Source: an uncultured Actinomycetes bacterium
GTDB taxonomy: Bacteria > Actinomycetota > Actinomycetes > Nanopelagicales > Nanopelagicaceae
Length of the DNA: 37,778 nucleotides
Reading direction: 5' to 3'
Assembly (NCBI GenBank): GCA_903897475.1
Contig: CAIUBS010000031.1
Location: 1 to 37,778 of the forward strand
Of the stretch, positions 9,245-16,855 are shown piece after piece. Each line of letters opens with the position of its first letter. The stretch's first letter is position 1. The translations under genes were made by a program, and so were the position numbers. The notes beneath the pieces are model-generated. The model was not told where the DNA came from, made no database searches, and worked only from the letters and a program-made list of their open reading frames with translations.

Positions 9245-9831
9245 TACTTGTTACTACTAACTTTTAATGCCAATTTCAAAATTTCTGCAGCTGTTAAGTT
9301 GTCAATCTCTGTGCTTTTTGCAACCTGTGAAACCATATTCGCAGCATCCTTGGCTGAGTAACCCAATCCCTCAAGTGCATTTTCGACCTGGTTTTTAAGT
9401 GGATGGTTTTTACTTGTTGCGCCATTAGCAAATTGGGCTACCTTATCTTTTAGTTCAAGCACCAAGCGCTGAGCACCTTTCTTACCAAGACCTGAGAAAG
9501 ATTCAAGTAATTTTAGATTTCCAGAGGATATAGCACTAGCGATCGTAACTGAGTCAGAGCCAGACAAAATAGATTGAGCCACCTTAGGTCCAATGCCAGT
9601 TACAGTAAGAAGTAATTCAAAAAAATCTCTATCTGCTACCTCTAAGAAGCCAAAAAGTGTAAGAGAATCCTCTCGCACCACTAGATATGTATAAAAGTCA
9701 GCTCTACTTCCTATCTTCACTCCCGAGGTAACTCGATTTGGAACCTGGACTAAAATTCCAACGCCACCAACATCAACAACTACAGCGCTAGAAGAGGTGG
9801 ATTTGATAATTCCGGTAATTGAGCTAATCAT
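9244..9831 (-). CDS. ruvA: Holliday junction DNA-binding protein RuvA
   Basis: Tetrameric protein that recognises the four-way junction and loads RuvB. The 195-residue sequence begins MISSITGIIKSTSSSAVVVD (OB-fold domain I). It has two helix-hairpin-helix motifs: LLTVTGIGPKVAQSILSG near residues 76-93 and LLESFSGLGKKGAQRLVLEL near 108-127. A short linker and the C-terminal RuvB-binding domain III (NALEGLGYSAKDA onward) follow. Its start overlaps the ruvC stop by ATGA and its stop overlaps the ruvB start by TAATG. Confidence 0.97.
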   Translation of the reverse strand: MISSITGIIKSTSSSAVVVDVGGVGILVQVPNRVTSGVKIGSRADFYTYLVVREDSLTLFGFLEVADRDFFELLLTVTGIGPKVAQSILSGSDSVTIASAISSGNLKLLESFSGLGKKGAQRLVLELKDKVAQFANGATSKNHPLKNQVENALEGLGYSAKDAANMVSQVAKSTEIDNLTAAEILKLALKVSSNK

Positions 9832-10349
9832 TTTTTCTTAAGCGCCTTTTTCTTTGCATTGGCCAGACGGGCATTTCCTACACCTCGCCAATGATGGCAG
9901 ATAGCAAGGGCCAAAGCATCAGTACTATCGACAGGTTTAGGAATTTCTTTTAATTTGAGCAGTCTCTTTACCATTTGCGCTACCTGTTTTTTATCGGCCC
10001 TCCCCGATCCGGTCACAGCCGCCTTTACCTCGCTGGGTGTATGAATGCCAACAGGTATGCCGTTTTTAGCAGCTAACAACAATGCAACTCCAGCTGCTTG
10101 CCCGGTTGCCATGGCAGTCTTCACATTAAGTTGGGAAAACACTCGCTCTACAGCAATCACATCTGGCTTAAACTTACTAATCCAAAAAGAGATTTCTTTT
10201 TCCAATTCAAGTAATCGAAATTCTAAAGCGGCATCCGGATCAGTTTTAATCACGCCCACACCAACCATCGAAAGATTTTGTGAGCCGGTCGAGTCAACAA
10301 TTCCAATTCCGCATCTAGTTAAGCCAGGATCAATCCCTAAAACTCGCAT
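9828..10349 (-). CDS. ruvC: Crossover junction endodeoxyribonuclease RuvC
   Basis: Holliday junction resolvase of 173 residues with an RNase H-like fold. The four acidic catalytic residues are all present: D7 (GIDPGLTRCG), E68 (AVERVFSQ), D141 and D144 (VDSTDALALA), matching D7/E66/D138/D141 of E. coli. The C-terminus is a lysine-rich tail (AKKKALKKK) that could add DNA affinity. It heads the ruvCAB unit. A TAGGCT element lies exactly 6 nt before the ATG, so the transcript is predicted to be leaderless; no Shine-Dalgarno is visible. Confidence 0.97.
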   Translation of the reverse strand: MRVLGIDPGLTRCGIGIVDSTGSQNLSMVGVGVIKTDPDAALEFRLLELEKEISFWISKFKPDVIAVERVFSQLNVKTAMATGQAAGVALLLAAKNGIPVGIHTPSEVKAAVTGSGRADKKQVAQMVKRLLKLKEIPKPVDSTDALALAICHHWRGVGNARLANAKKKALKKK

Positions 10350-10355
10350 AGGTTA

Positions 10356-10361
10356 AGCCTA
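10356..10361 (-). promoter_or_regulatory. Putative leaderless -10 element of ruvC
   Basis: TAGGCT followed by TAACCT (6 nt) and then the ATG at 10349. This places the expected transcription start at or next to the A of the start codon. It is one of nine identical arrangements in this window. Confidence 0.55.
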
Positions 10362-10379
10362 ATCAGCGATAATTATATA

Positions 10380-11135
10380 TTAACTAAGGCTCGCCATTAC
10401 CTCATCTGAAACATCGAAATTACCGTAAACATTTTGCACATCATCTAGCTCTTCAATCGCCTCGATTAATTCGAAAACCTTTTTAGCCGTTTCACCATCA
10501 ATAGGAATTGACATAGTCGGAAGAAAGGAAGTCTCTGCAGAATCGTAATCAATACCAGCCCCCTGAAGTGAGGTTCGCACTGCAACTAGATCTGATGGGG
10601 ATGAAACTACTTCAAATGAGTCACCTAGATCGTTGACCTCTTCTGCACCTGCATCAAGTACAACTTCTAAAATTTTATCCTCAGTAATTTTTCCACCCTG
10701 TTTTGAAATAATCAGCACCCCTTTACGATTAAAGAGATAGGAAACAGATCCAGGATCAGCCATATTGCCGCCGTTACGTGTTACGGCAACTCGAACTTCA
10801 GAGGCAGCTCTATTTCGATTATCAGATAAACACTCAATTAATAAAGCAACACCGCCGGCGGCGTAACCTTCATACATAATGGTTTCCCACTCTTTACCAC
10901 CAGTTTCAAGTCCTGCCCCACGTTTTACTGCACGGTCTATATTGTCAGCAGGTACTGAGTTCTTTTTCGCTTTAGCAATCGCATCAAACAGTGTTGGATT
11001 TCCTGAGATATCAGCACCGCCAGATCTAGCGGAAACTTCAATTGCCTTTATCAATTTCGCGAAATTCTTGGCACGTCTTGAATCAATTATCGCCTTCTTG
11101 TGTTTGGTAGTTGCCCACTTGGAATGACCGCTCAT
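10380..11135 (-). CDS. yebC: YebC/TACO1 family protein
   Basis: Member of the YebC/PmpR/TACO1 family, described variously as a DNA-binding transcription regulator and, more recently, as a ribosome-associated factor easing translation of proline-rich stretches. It has 251 residues, starting MSGHSKWATTKHKKAIIDSRR, the very conserved N-terminus. It continues with NIDRAVKRGAG, EGYAAGGVALLIECLSDNRN and GNMADPGSVSYLFNRKGV, typical of the full three-domain protein. A good Shine-Dalgarno (AAAGGA, 6 nt spacing) precedes the ATG. It lies 10 nt downstream of pdxT, so it is probably read in a pdxS-pdxT-yebC unit. Confidence 0.96.
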   Translation of the reverse strand: MSGHSKWATTKHKKAIIDSRRAKNFAKLIKAIEVSARSGGADISGNPTLFDAIAKAKKNSVPADNIDRAVKRGAGLETGGKEWETIMYEGYAAGGVALLIECLSDNRNRAASEVRVAVTRNGGNMADPGSVSYLFNRKGVLIISKQGGKITEDKILEVVLDAGAEEVNDLGDSFEVVSSPSDLVAVRTSLQGAGIDYDSAETSFLPTMSIPIDGETAKKVFELIEAIEELDDVQNVYGNFDVSDEVMASLS

Positions 11136-11145
11136 TGTTTATCCT

Positions 11146-11751
11146 TTAGAAAGTTGCTAGTTGTTGGCATATGTTTTCTACAAAATATTTATGTACTCGA
11201 TTATCCCCGGTTAATTCAGGATGAAAGGAGGTAGCAAGTAAATTACCCTGACGAACAGCTACAGGGTGATTCACCCCTGCCGGATCAGCCACCTCAGCCA
11301 AAACTTCTACATCTGCACCAACAGACTCAACCCATGGGGCGCGGATAAAGACTGCCCTAATCTTGGGTTCAGTAATTCCTTTAAATTTTAGATCTGTTTC
11401 AAATGAATCTACTTGTCTTCCAAATGCATTTCTTCTAACGACCATATCTATTCCACCAAAACTCTCTTGACCTTCAATTGCATCTTTAATGCTATTAGCA
11501 AGCAAAATCATGCCCGCACAGGATCCGTATGTTGGCATTCCACTCTTTATTCGATCTGAAATTAAATCAAATAGATTAAATGATCTAGCTAACTTGGCGA
11601 TAGTCGTTGATTCTCCACCTGGAATAACTAAACCATCAATACTTTGGATTTCACTTTTAGTTTTCACTGCAAGGGCTTCGACGCCGCAATCACTCAATGA
11701 CTGGATATGTTCACGAACATCACCTTGGAGTGCAAGAACTCCAATTTTCAC
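11146..11751 (-). CDS. pdxT: Pyridoxal 5'-phosphate synthase glutaminase subunit PdxT
   Basis: Glutaminase half of the deoxyxylulose-5-phosphate-independent PLP synthase; it releases ammonia from glutamine and channels it to PdxS. The 201-residue class I amidotransferase has the catalytic triad: C78 in YGSCAGM, and H177 and E179 in SFHPEL. The oxyanion-region motif PGGESTT (44-50) is also conserved. It starts with GTG, two bases after the pdxS stop codon, so the pair is co-transcribed and likely translationally coupled. Confidence 0.97.
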   Translation of the reverse strand: MKIGVLALQGDVREHIQSLSDCGVEALAVKTKSEIQSIDGLVIPGGESTTIAKLARSFNLFDLISDRIKSGMPTYGSCAGMILLANSIKDAIEGQESFGGIDMVVRRNAFGRQVDSFETDLKFKGITEPKIRAVFIRAPWVESVGADVEVLAEVADPAGVNHPVAVRQGNLLATSFHPELTGDNRVHKYFVENICQQLATF

Positions 11752-11753
11752 AA

Positions 11754-12641
11754 TTACCAGCCCCGCTCCGCTAATCTATGTGGAACTGGAATATCAGCTA
11801 CATTAATGCCAACCATTGCATCACCTAAACCTCTAGACACATCAGCAATCACTTTTGCATCAGTGAAATAAGTTACTGCCTTTACACATGCAGCCGCTCT
11901 TTTTGCTGGATCGCCAGATTTAAAAATTCCAGAGCCAACAAAGACACCATCTGCGCCTAATTGCATCATCATGGCTGCATCTGCTGGAGTAGCGATTCCA
12001 CCTGCGGTGAAAAGTACAACTGGTAACTTTCCAGTGCTAGCCACCTCTTTTACCAACTCATATGGCGCCTGCATATCCTTTGCAGCGACAAATAATTCAT
12101 CCTCACGCATAGATGTTAGTCGGCGAATCTCTGAAGATATTGAGCGCATATGTGTTGTTGCATTTGAAACATCTCCAGTTCCAGCTTCACCTTTAGATCT
12201 AATCATTGCTGCGCCTTCATTAATTCTGCGAAGTGCTTCGCCTAAATTAGTTGCACCGCAAACAAACGGAATTGTAAAATTCCATTTATCAATGTGGTTT
12301 GAGTAATCAGCTGGAGTTAATACTTCAGACTCATCAATGTAATCCACACCAAGTGATTGCAAAATTTGTGCTTCTACAAAATGACCAATACGAGCCTTTG
12401 CCATTACTGGAATCGAAACCGCTGCTTGAATCGCGGCAATCATGTCTGGATCAGACATACGAGCAACTCCACCTTGGGCGCGAATATCTGCTGGCACGCG
12501 CTCAAGTGCCATTACAGCAACTGCGCCTGAATCTTCAGCAATCTTTGCTTGCTCGACATTAACAACATCCATAATCACGCCGCCCTTAAGCATTTCTGCC
12601 ATGCCGCGTTTTACTCGTGCTGTTCCTGTTTCCTTGGCCAT
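11754..12641 (-). CDS. pdxS: Pyridoxal 5'-phosphate synthase lyase subunit PdxS
   Basis: Synthase half of the PLP synthase, which condenses ribose 5-phosphate, glyceraldehyde 3-phosphate and ammonia from PdxT into PLP. The 295-residue TIM barrel has the two lysines known from B. subtilis (K81/K149), here K82 (VMAKARIGH) and K150 (RSKGEAGTG), plus the phosphate-binding FTAGGIATPADA. The start is ATG 12641: AGGGAG lies 5 nt upstream, and the in-frame GTG at 12647 lies inside that ribosome site. PLP made here would serve the PLP enzymes in the window (aminotransferase, kynureninase, PabC). Confidence 0.98.
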   Translation of the reverse strand: MAKETGTARVKRGMAEMLKGGVIMDVVNVEQAKIAEDSGAVAVMALERVPADIRAQGGVARMSDPDMIAAIQAAVSIPVMAKARIGHFVEAQILQSLGVDYIDESEVLTPADYSNHIDKWNFTIPFVCGATNLGEALRRINEGAAMIRSKGEAGTGDVSNATTHMRSISSEIRRLTSMREDELFVAAKDMQAPYELVKEVASTGKLPVVLFTAGGIATPADAAMMMQLGADGVFVGSGIFKSGDPAKRAAACVKAVTYFTDAKVIADVSRGLGDAMVGINVADIPVPHRLAERGW

Positions 12642-12646
12642 TATCA

Positions 12647-12652
12647 CTCCCT
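12647..12652 (-). promoter_or_regulatory. Shine-Dalgarno site deciding the pdxS start
   Basis: AGGGAG with 5-nt spacing to ATG 12641. It overlaps the competing GTG at 12647 and so rules that start out. Confidence 0.6.
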
Positions 12653-12737
12653 GAAAATCTCTAGTCGCTAAGTGTACTAATTAAATGGTGAGGGTAAGAA
12701 CAATAAAAATGAAGCCCTGCTCACATCACTAGGCGTA

Positions 12738-13727
12738 CTAGGGGGTAACTACAGGTTGCTGGTCGGTTAAAAAAACCCAAATTCGACCCGGCTTAAAGTT
12801 TGCAATCTTGCCTTCATCATCTAGCCACGTGGTGACATCTTCTTCGCTTTCTCGCTTCCAAGTTAACTCATAACTAAAGCCATCTCTCAGCATTAAAGCT
12901 TTTCCGGTGCCAGTGGTCTTGGTAAATGGAGTTACTCCACCAAACTTATCGCCATAAATTGATGGCGTGATCGAAACCAATTGAATTATTGCAGTATCAG
13001 CATATAAATGCTCTCCTGATGCGGCTAAGTTTGGCTGATCTGCAAAGTAAATCAAATACTTTTCTAAGTCCGCATTCCATCGCAACTCATACCGAGCATT
13101 GGGCCATTTAATCTTCACAATAGAAGCAATGCTTTGGCTCTCTTTCGCATCTCCAAAAACCCAGGGGGCCTTAGTGGGCCTATCGATGACAGTTTCTTCT
13201 CTCGCGTTTGCTCTTTCTAGCAACAGATCTGGCTTTAAAATCATATTAACTGGACCTGGTCGATTTGGATCTTTGCCATAAATGCTAGGCGGATTTCTTT
13301 CCGCAGATAAATTCTCTAAGTTCGCTGCAGCTAATACCGGTCTTAATTTTGATTGTGCGCCACTATATGCAAATCCAACTCTGCCATATTGTGCCAAAAG
13401 TTCGATATCAGAAATTCGTGCGCTTCTGACCGGGCCAATTAGTGGCGGCAACTTCGAAGAGAAAATAGCTGCAAGTCGAGTAAGTCCGGATTCAACCTGC
13501 TCTACATAAATTGCATCGGCAAGTTCTATACCAATTTGTGGATGGGCAACTTTAGTGTCATCAATTTTAACCACCAGTATTTGATTGTTTTCTCCTGGCA
13601 TCCCATTTATTAGATTGTTTTCAACTTCAGGTTTGTCAATCACCTCAGTAATATTTGTAAAACTAAATAATGAAGCGAGAACAACTGTTATCGACAAAAC
13701 CAATAAACTTCTCTTGATTATTTTCAT
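12738..13727 (-). CDS. Secreted DUF3048 (YerB-like) domain protein
   Basis: A 329-residue exported protein. Residues 1-25 form a basic start (MKIIKRS) and hydrophobic segment (LLVLSITVVLASLFSF), a signal peptide or membrane anchor with no clear lipobox cysteine. The mature part matches the DUF3048 family as in B. subtilis YerB: ADAIYVEQVESGLTRLAAIF, then GPVRSARISDIELLAQYGRV and FAYSGAQ. The C-terminus (KFGGVTPFTKTTGTGKALML, and GRIWVFLTDQQPVV) corresponds to the second DUF3048 part. Function is unknown. Its ATG overlaps the stop of the LemA-like gene as ATGA, making it the last gene of the pgsA-acyltransferase-pimA operon. That suggests a role at the cell envelope, which is inference. Confidence 0.85.
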   Translation of the reverse strand: MKIIKRSLLVLSITVVLASLFSFTNITEVIDKPEVENNLINGMPGENNQILVVKIDDTKVAHPQIGIELADAIYVEQVESGLTRLAAIFSSKLPPLIGPVRSARISDIELLAQYGRVGFAYSGAQSKLRPVLAAANLENLSAERNPPSIYGKDPNRPGPVNMILKPDLLLERANAREETVIDRPTKAPWVFGDAKESQSIASIVKIKWPNARYELRWNADLEKYLIYFADQPNLAASGEHLYADTAIIQLVSITPSIYGDKFGGVTPFTKTTGTGKALMLRDGFSYELTWKRESEEDVTTWLDDEGKIANFKPGRIWVFLTDQQPVVTP

Positions 13728-14230
13728 AAAGAATCATCTTCAAATGCATAGCGAACTGGCAACGGAGCCTTTCCCGCCAATCTGAAGAGACGAATTATCC
13801 ATTGAGACCTTACATTTCTAGTTGCATTCACAGCTTCTAGGTGGATGTTAATTGCTAACTTCACTTTGCTGGTTAGATCCGATAATTCAACCAATAACTC
13901 TGACGGTAATTCCAAGGCATTATCTAAGGCAGCGTTTTGGACAAGTTTTAAGGACTCAGACAAGATGCTCTCGGCAGAAGATCGCTCAATAATATTGGCA
14001 TCCCTTGCTGCCGTAGCAGAGGTTGAAATTAAATAAGCCGTAGCCGGGTCCAAATTTGATTCAGCAACAATCTCTTGAGCAAGTGCGGCTCTTTTTTGTA
14101 GGAGAGAATCAAGAGTAGCCCACGAAGTTTCAACTCGGTGATGCAATCTATCTAAACGCGAAGCCGAGAAAGATAAGTACCAACCAATTAGTACGATAAA
14201 TAAGAGAACTGCTAAATTTTCAAGATTCAT
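13724..14230 (-). CDS. LemA-like small membrane-anchored protein
   Basis: A 168-residue protein with one N-terminal membrane helix (LAVLLFIVLIGWYLSFSA, residues 6-23) followed by helical sequence. The stretch RLHHRVETSWATLDSLLQKR resembles the conserved start of LemA helices (family pattern roughly RxxVexAWsxidvqLkRR), so I assign it tentatively to that family; the rest is too diverged for certainty. The start is ATG 14230, overlapping the pimA stop by ATGA; an upstream TTG at 14242 would lie inside pimA. Its own stop overlaps the DUF3048 start in the same way. LemA function is not established. The operon context points to the membrane or PIM layer. Confidence 0.7.
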   Translation of the reverse strand: MNLENLAVLLFIVLIGWYLSFSASRLDRLHHRVETSWATLDSLLQKRAALAQEIVAESNLDPATAYLISTSATAARDANIIERSSAESILSESLKLVQNAALDNALELPSELLVELSDLTSKVKLAINIHLEAVNATRNVRSQWIIRLFRLAGKAPLPVRYAFEDDSL

Positions 14231-15387
14231 CGTCTGCTCCAAAATCTATTCTCGGAAGAAAGCGTAACTCTCTGCCCACCGGCGATAGCCATTTCGTACA
14301 CACTCTCGATTTGTTCTGCAACTACTTGCCAGTCATATTTTTGTGCACTTAGTTTGCCATTAGTTGCAAGTTTTTCTCTTCGAGCATCATCTCTTAAAAG
14401 AGCAACAATAACTTTGGCTAAATCTGAAGAATCTTCGTTTCTAAACAATGCGCCTACTTCACCATTTTCTAGAACAGCCTTAAATGCAGGTATATCACTT
14501 GCAACCACAGCTGTTCCCGCCGATAACGCCTCGGTAAGAATGATTCCAAATGACTCTCCGCCAGTATTCGGAGCTACGTAAATCTCGACTGATTTAAGGA
14601 AACTTTCCTTTTGTCTATCGCTTAACCTTCCAAGAAAAGTTATACGATTTTGCAGTTGGGGGTTTAAGTTTTTCACAAACTCATCGCTATCCCCAGGACC
14701 TGCTATCAAATACTTTACATCTGGTACAAACCTAGCAACTATTGCTAATGAATCAATTAAAACTTGCAAACCTTTGCGAGGCTCTTCAAATCTACCCATA
14801 AAGCCAATTGTGTTAGGGCCACTGAATTCTTTAGTTATAGGCGCATTGGCATATTTCTGGCCGTCAATCCCATTTGGAATTACAACTGCATCAGTGTCGA
14901 AATGATCCTTAAGAGTTGATCTAGCTAGCTCGCTTACAGCGATTCGAGCGGTTAGTTTTTCAACTATAGGCTCGAGAATGGGACCAATTGCATAAATAGC
15001 TTTCTTCTTGGGTGTTGAGACATGAAATGTTCCAACAAGTGGACCTTCTGCAGCTGAACAAGCCAATAAGGAAAGGGATGGAATTGCTGGTTCATGCAAG
15101 TGAAGTAAATCAAAATCACCAGATGCGATCCATTGCTTGGCTCTTGAACTAGCAAGTGGCCCGAACAAAACTCGAGCAACTGATCCATTTACCGGAATTG
15201 ATATTGGCTTTCCTGCATTGACCACATAATCTTCGAATGAAACTGCGTCATCACTAATTGGAGCTAGTATCGAAACAAAGTGGCCTTCGCCAATTAAATA
15301 CTCCGCCAAATCCCGCATGTGAGACTGAACTCCACCTGGAGTGTCCCAACCGTAGGGACAAACCATTCCTATTCTAATTTTCTTCAT
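14227..15387 (-). CDS. pimA: Phosphatidylinositol alpha-mannosyltransferase PimA-like (GT4)
   Basis: GT-B glycosyltransferase of family 4, 386 residues, expected to transfer mannose from GDP-mannose to phosphatidylinositol on the inner membrane face, the first step of PIM synthesis. Visible motifs are the N-terminal CPYGWDTPGGVQSHMRDLA, HLHEPAIPSLS near residue 96, GTFHVSTPKKK, VIPNGIDG, GFMGRFEEPRKGL and the donor-binding GESFGIILTEALSAGTAVVA. The identity rests on sequence plus the neighbours: pgsA and a PatA-type acyltransferase upstream in the same order as in M. tuberculosis. Its ATG overlaps the end of the acyltransferase gene by 14 nt. Confidence 0.92.
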   Translation of the reverse strand: MKKIRIGMVCPYGWDTPGGVQSHMRDLAEYLIGEGHFVSILAPISDDAVSFEDYVVNAGKPISIPVNGSVARVLFGPLASSRAKQWIASGDFDLLHLHEPAIPSLSLLACSAAEGPLVGTFHVSTPKKKAIYAIGPILEPIVEKLTARIAVSELARSTLKDHFDTDAVVIPNGIDGQKYANAPITKEFSGPNTIGFMGRFEEPRKGLQVLIDSLAIVARFVPDVKYLIAGPGDSDEFVKNLNPQLQNRITFLGRLSDRQKESFLKSVEIYVAPNTGGESFGIILTEALSAGTAVVASDIPAFKAVLENGEVGALFRNEDSSDLAKVIVALLRDDARREKLATNGKLSAQKYDWQVVAEQIESVYEMAIAGGQRVTLSSENRFWSRR

Positions 15388-16234
15388 CTATCCAAATCCG
15401 TTGCAACATATGCCAGTCAACTGGAGAGTCCTTAATTCGCTTAGCAAAATTATTGGCAATAGATTGGGTTACGATTTTAATTTGTTCCTCTTTAGTTCCA
15501 GATACGGGCAATTTTATCGTTTCATCAAAGGTAATTTCTATTCCTTTATCAAGGTAGCGAATATATGCAGTTAGTAATGGTGCACCACTTTCTATTGCCA
15601 AGATGGCAGGTCCAGAGGGCATTTTTGCCACCCCACCTAGGAAATCAACCTCTACACCACTTCTTGACATATCTCTGTCAGCAACTAGTGCAACAAGTTT
15701 TCCTGATCTTAATCGCTCTAGCAGAATCGGAATAGTTTTCTCTTTGTGGCTAATAGGTTCAATTCCGATAGAAGATCGGTAATCTAAAAATTTTCTAAAT
15801 ATCGCCTCTGGTTTTAATTTCTCAACTACAGCGGTCAAGGTTATTCCAGTTGAGCAAAAGTAAGCTGCGGCATGATCCCAATTCCCAGCATGAGGCAGAG
15901 CTACGATACAGCCTTTTTTTAACGCAATTGGATCACGCAGTAAATTTTCTCTAATTACATATGTAGTTTCAATAATTCTATTTTTGCTCCATTTATTTAA
16001 TCTAAAGGTATCAAACCAGTAACGTAAATAAGATCGCATTCCTAATTTTGTTAAATGATTTAGCTCTTTATCTGAGATTTCGGGTTTAACTCTTTTATAA
16101 TTACTTCTAAGACGCTTAACTCCTTTACTATTTTTCTTGAAGACAAAATCTGCTACAAAACTTGCCAGGGCGTAAGCTATCTTCTCAGGCAATATTCCAA
16201 TAAATTTCCAAGCAAATAGATAAAACAAATACAT
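15374..16234 (-). CDS. Phosphatidylinositol mannoside acyltransferase (lysophospholipid acyltransferase family)
   Basis: A 286-residue member of the LpxL/HtrB-PatA acyltransferase family. The catalytic HX4D motif is HAGNWD (H115-D120). Other family features are ALVADRDMSRSGVEVDFLGG and MPSGPAILAIESGAPLL. A hydrophobic N-terminus (MYLFYLFAWKFIGILP) suggests membrane association. In Mycobacterium the equivalent gene between pgsA and pimA (PatA, Rv2611c) palmitoylates the mannose of PIM. The same position and order here support that role, though the acceptor cannot be proven from sequence. Its ATG shares one base with the pgsA stop (TGATG). Confidence 0.9.
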   Translation of the reverse strand: MYLFYLFAWKFIGILPEKIAYALASFVADFVFKKNSKGVKRLRSNYKRVKPEISDKELNHLTKLGMRSYLRYWFDTFRLNKWSKNRIIETTYVIRENLLRDPIALKKGCIVALPHAGNWDHAAAYFCSTGITLTAVVEKLKPEAIFRKFLDYRSSIGIEPISHKEKTIPILLERLRSGKLVALVADRDMSRSGVEVDFLGGVAKMPSGPAILAIESGAPLLTAYIRYLDKGIEITFDETIKLPVSGTKEEQIKIVTQSIANNFAKRIKDSPVDWHMLQRIWIDEEN

Positions 16235-16830
16235 CAGCTCACCGCTTTATAGACAATCATCATCCTCTGATAAACAGTAAAAATTGAGATTAAAGTTACG
16301 ATCCATAAGCCAATCGCTAAGGCGTATTCAATACCTAAGCCATGTAGACCATATGCAATCAAAATAACAATCAATCTTTCACTGCGCTCAGCTAGTCCAC
16401 CATCGCACGTAATCGCTAAAGATTCTGCCCTAGCTTTTATATAGGAGACCATAAATGATGCAAATGCGGCAATTACAAAAAGAATAACAATTTGATCAGA
16501 TGACTCAAGAAAGTACAAAAGGCCTCCAATAAAAATTGCAGCATCACTTATTCGATCTAAAGTTGAATCTAATAAGGCTCCCCATTTACTTTCACCCTTG
16601 TTTGAGGCTCTGGCCACTGCGCCATCGAAAAGATCGGACAGTACAAAAAGTGAAACAAGTATTACACCAACAAAAAAATCACCTTTCGGAAAATAATAAA
16701 GGGAGGAGGCAATAGCTCCTAAGCCACCAAGTGTTGAGATCATATTTGCACTCACGCCTATTTTGACCAGTAAATTCACAATAGGGGAAATAATTTTGGC
16801 GACTGGATCGCGTAATGAACGCTGCAACAT
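16234..16830 (-). CDS. pgsA: Phosphatidylinositol phosphate synthase (CDP-alcohol phosphotransferase)
   Basis: Integral membrane enzyme joining CDP-diacylglycerol to inositol phosphate to make phosphatidylinositol phosphate, the precursor for PimA. The 198-residue protein has the complete CDP-alcohol phosphotransferase signature D-x2-D-G-x2-A-R-x9-G-x3-D-x3-D, visible as SDLFDGAVARASNKG followed by GALLDSTLDR. Several hydrophobic helices surround it. The frame stays open to 17133, but that upstream part is the complement of a convincing plus-strand gene, so I start at ATG 16830 (MLQRSLRD). A TACGAT element lies 7 nt before this ATG; ATG 16839 is possible but overlaps that element. It heads the PI/PIM operon. 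Confidence 0.92.
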   Translation of the reverse strand: MLQRSLRDPVAKIISPIVNLLVKIGVSANMISTLGGLGAIASSLYYFPKGDFFVGVILVSLFVLSDLFDGAVARASNKGESKWGALLDSTLDRISDAAIFIGGLLYFLESSDQIVILFVIAAFASFMVSYIKARAESLAITCDGGLAERSERLIVILIAYGLHGLGIEYALAIGLWIVTLISIFTVYQRMMIVYKAVS

Positions 16831-16837
16831 AATTCCC

Positions 16838-16843
16838 ATCGTA
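16838..16843 (-). promoter_or_regulatory. Putative -10 element of pgsA
   Basis: TACGAT followed by 7 nt (GGGAATT) and the ATG at 16830. It overlaps a TAGGCT on the other strand (16842-16847) that could serve the divergent EF-G-like gene, so the two -10 elements would be interlocked. Confidence 0.4.
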
Positions 16844-16847
16844 GGCT
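16842..16847 (+). promoter_or_regulatory. Putative -10 element of the EF-G-like gene
   Basis: TAGGCT on the plus strand, 8 nt (TACCACTG) before ATG 16856. Spacing is slightly longer than the 6 nt seen at nine other genes. No Shine-Dalgarno is visible. Confidence 0.35.
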
Positions 16848-16855
16848 TACCACTG

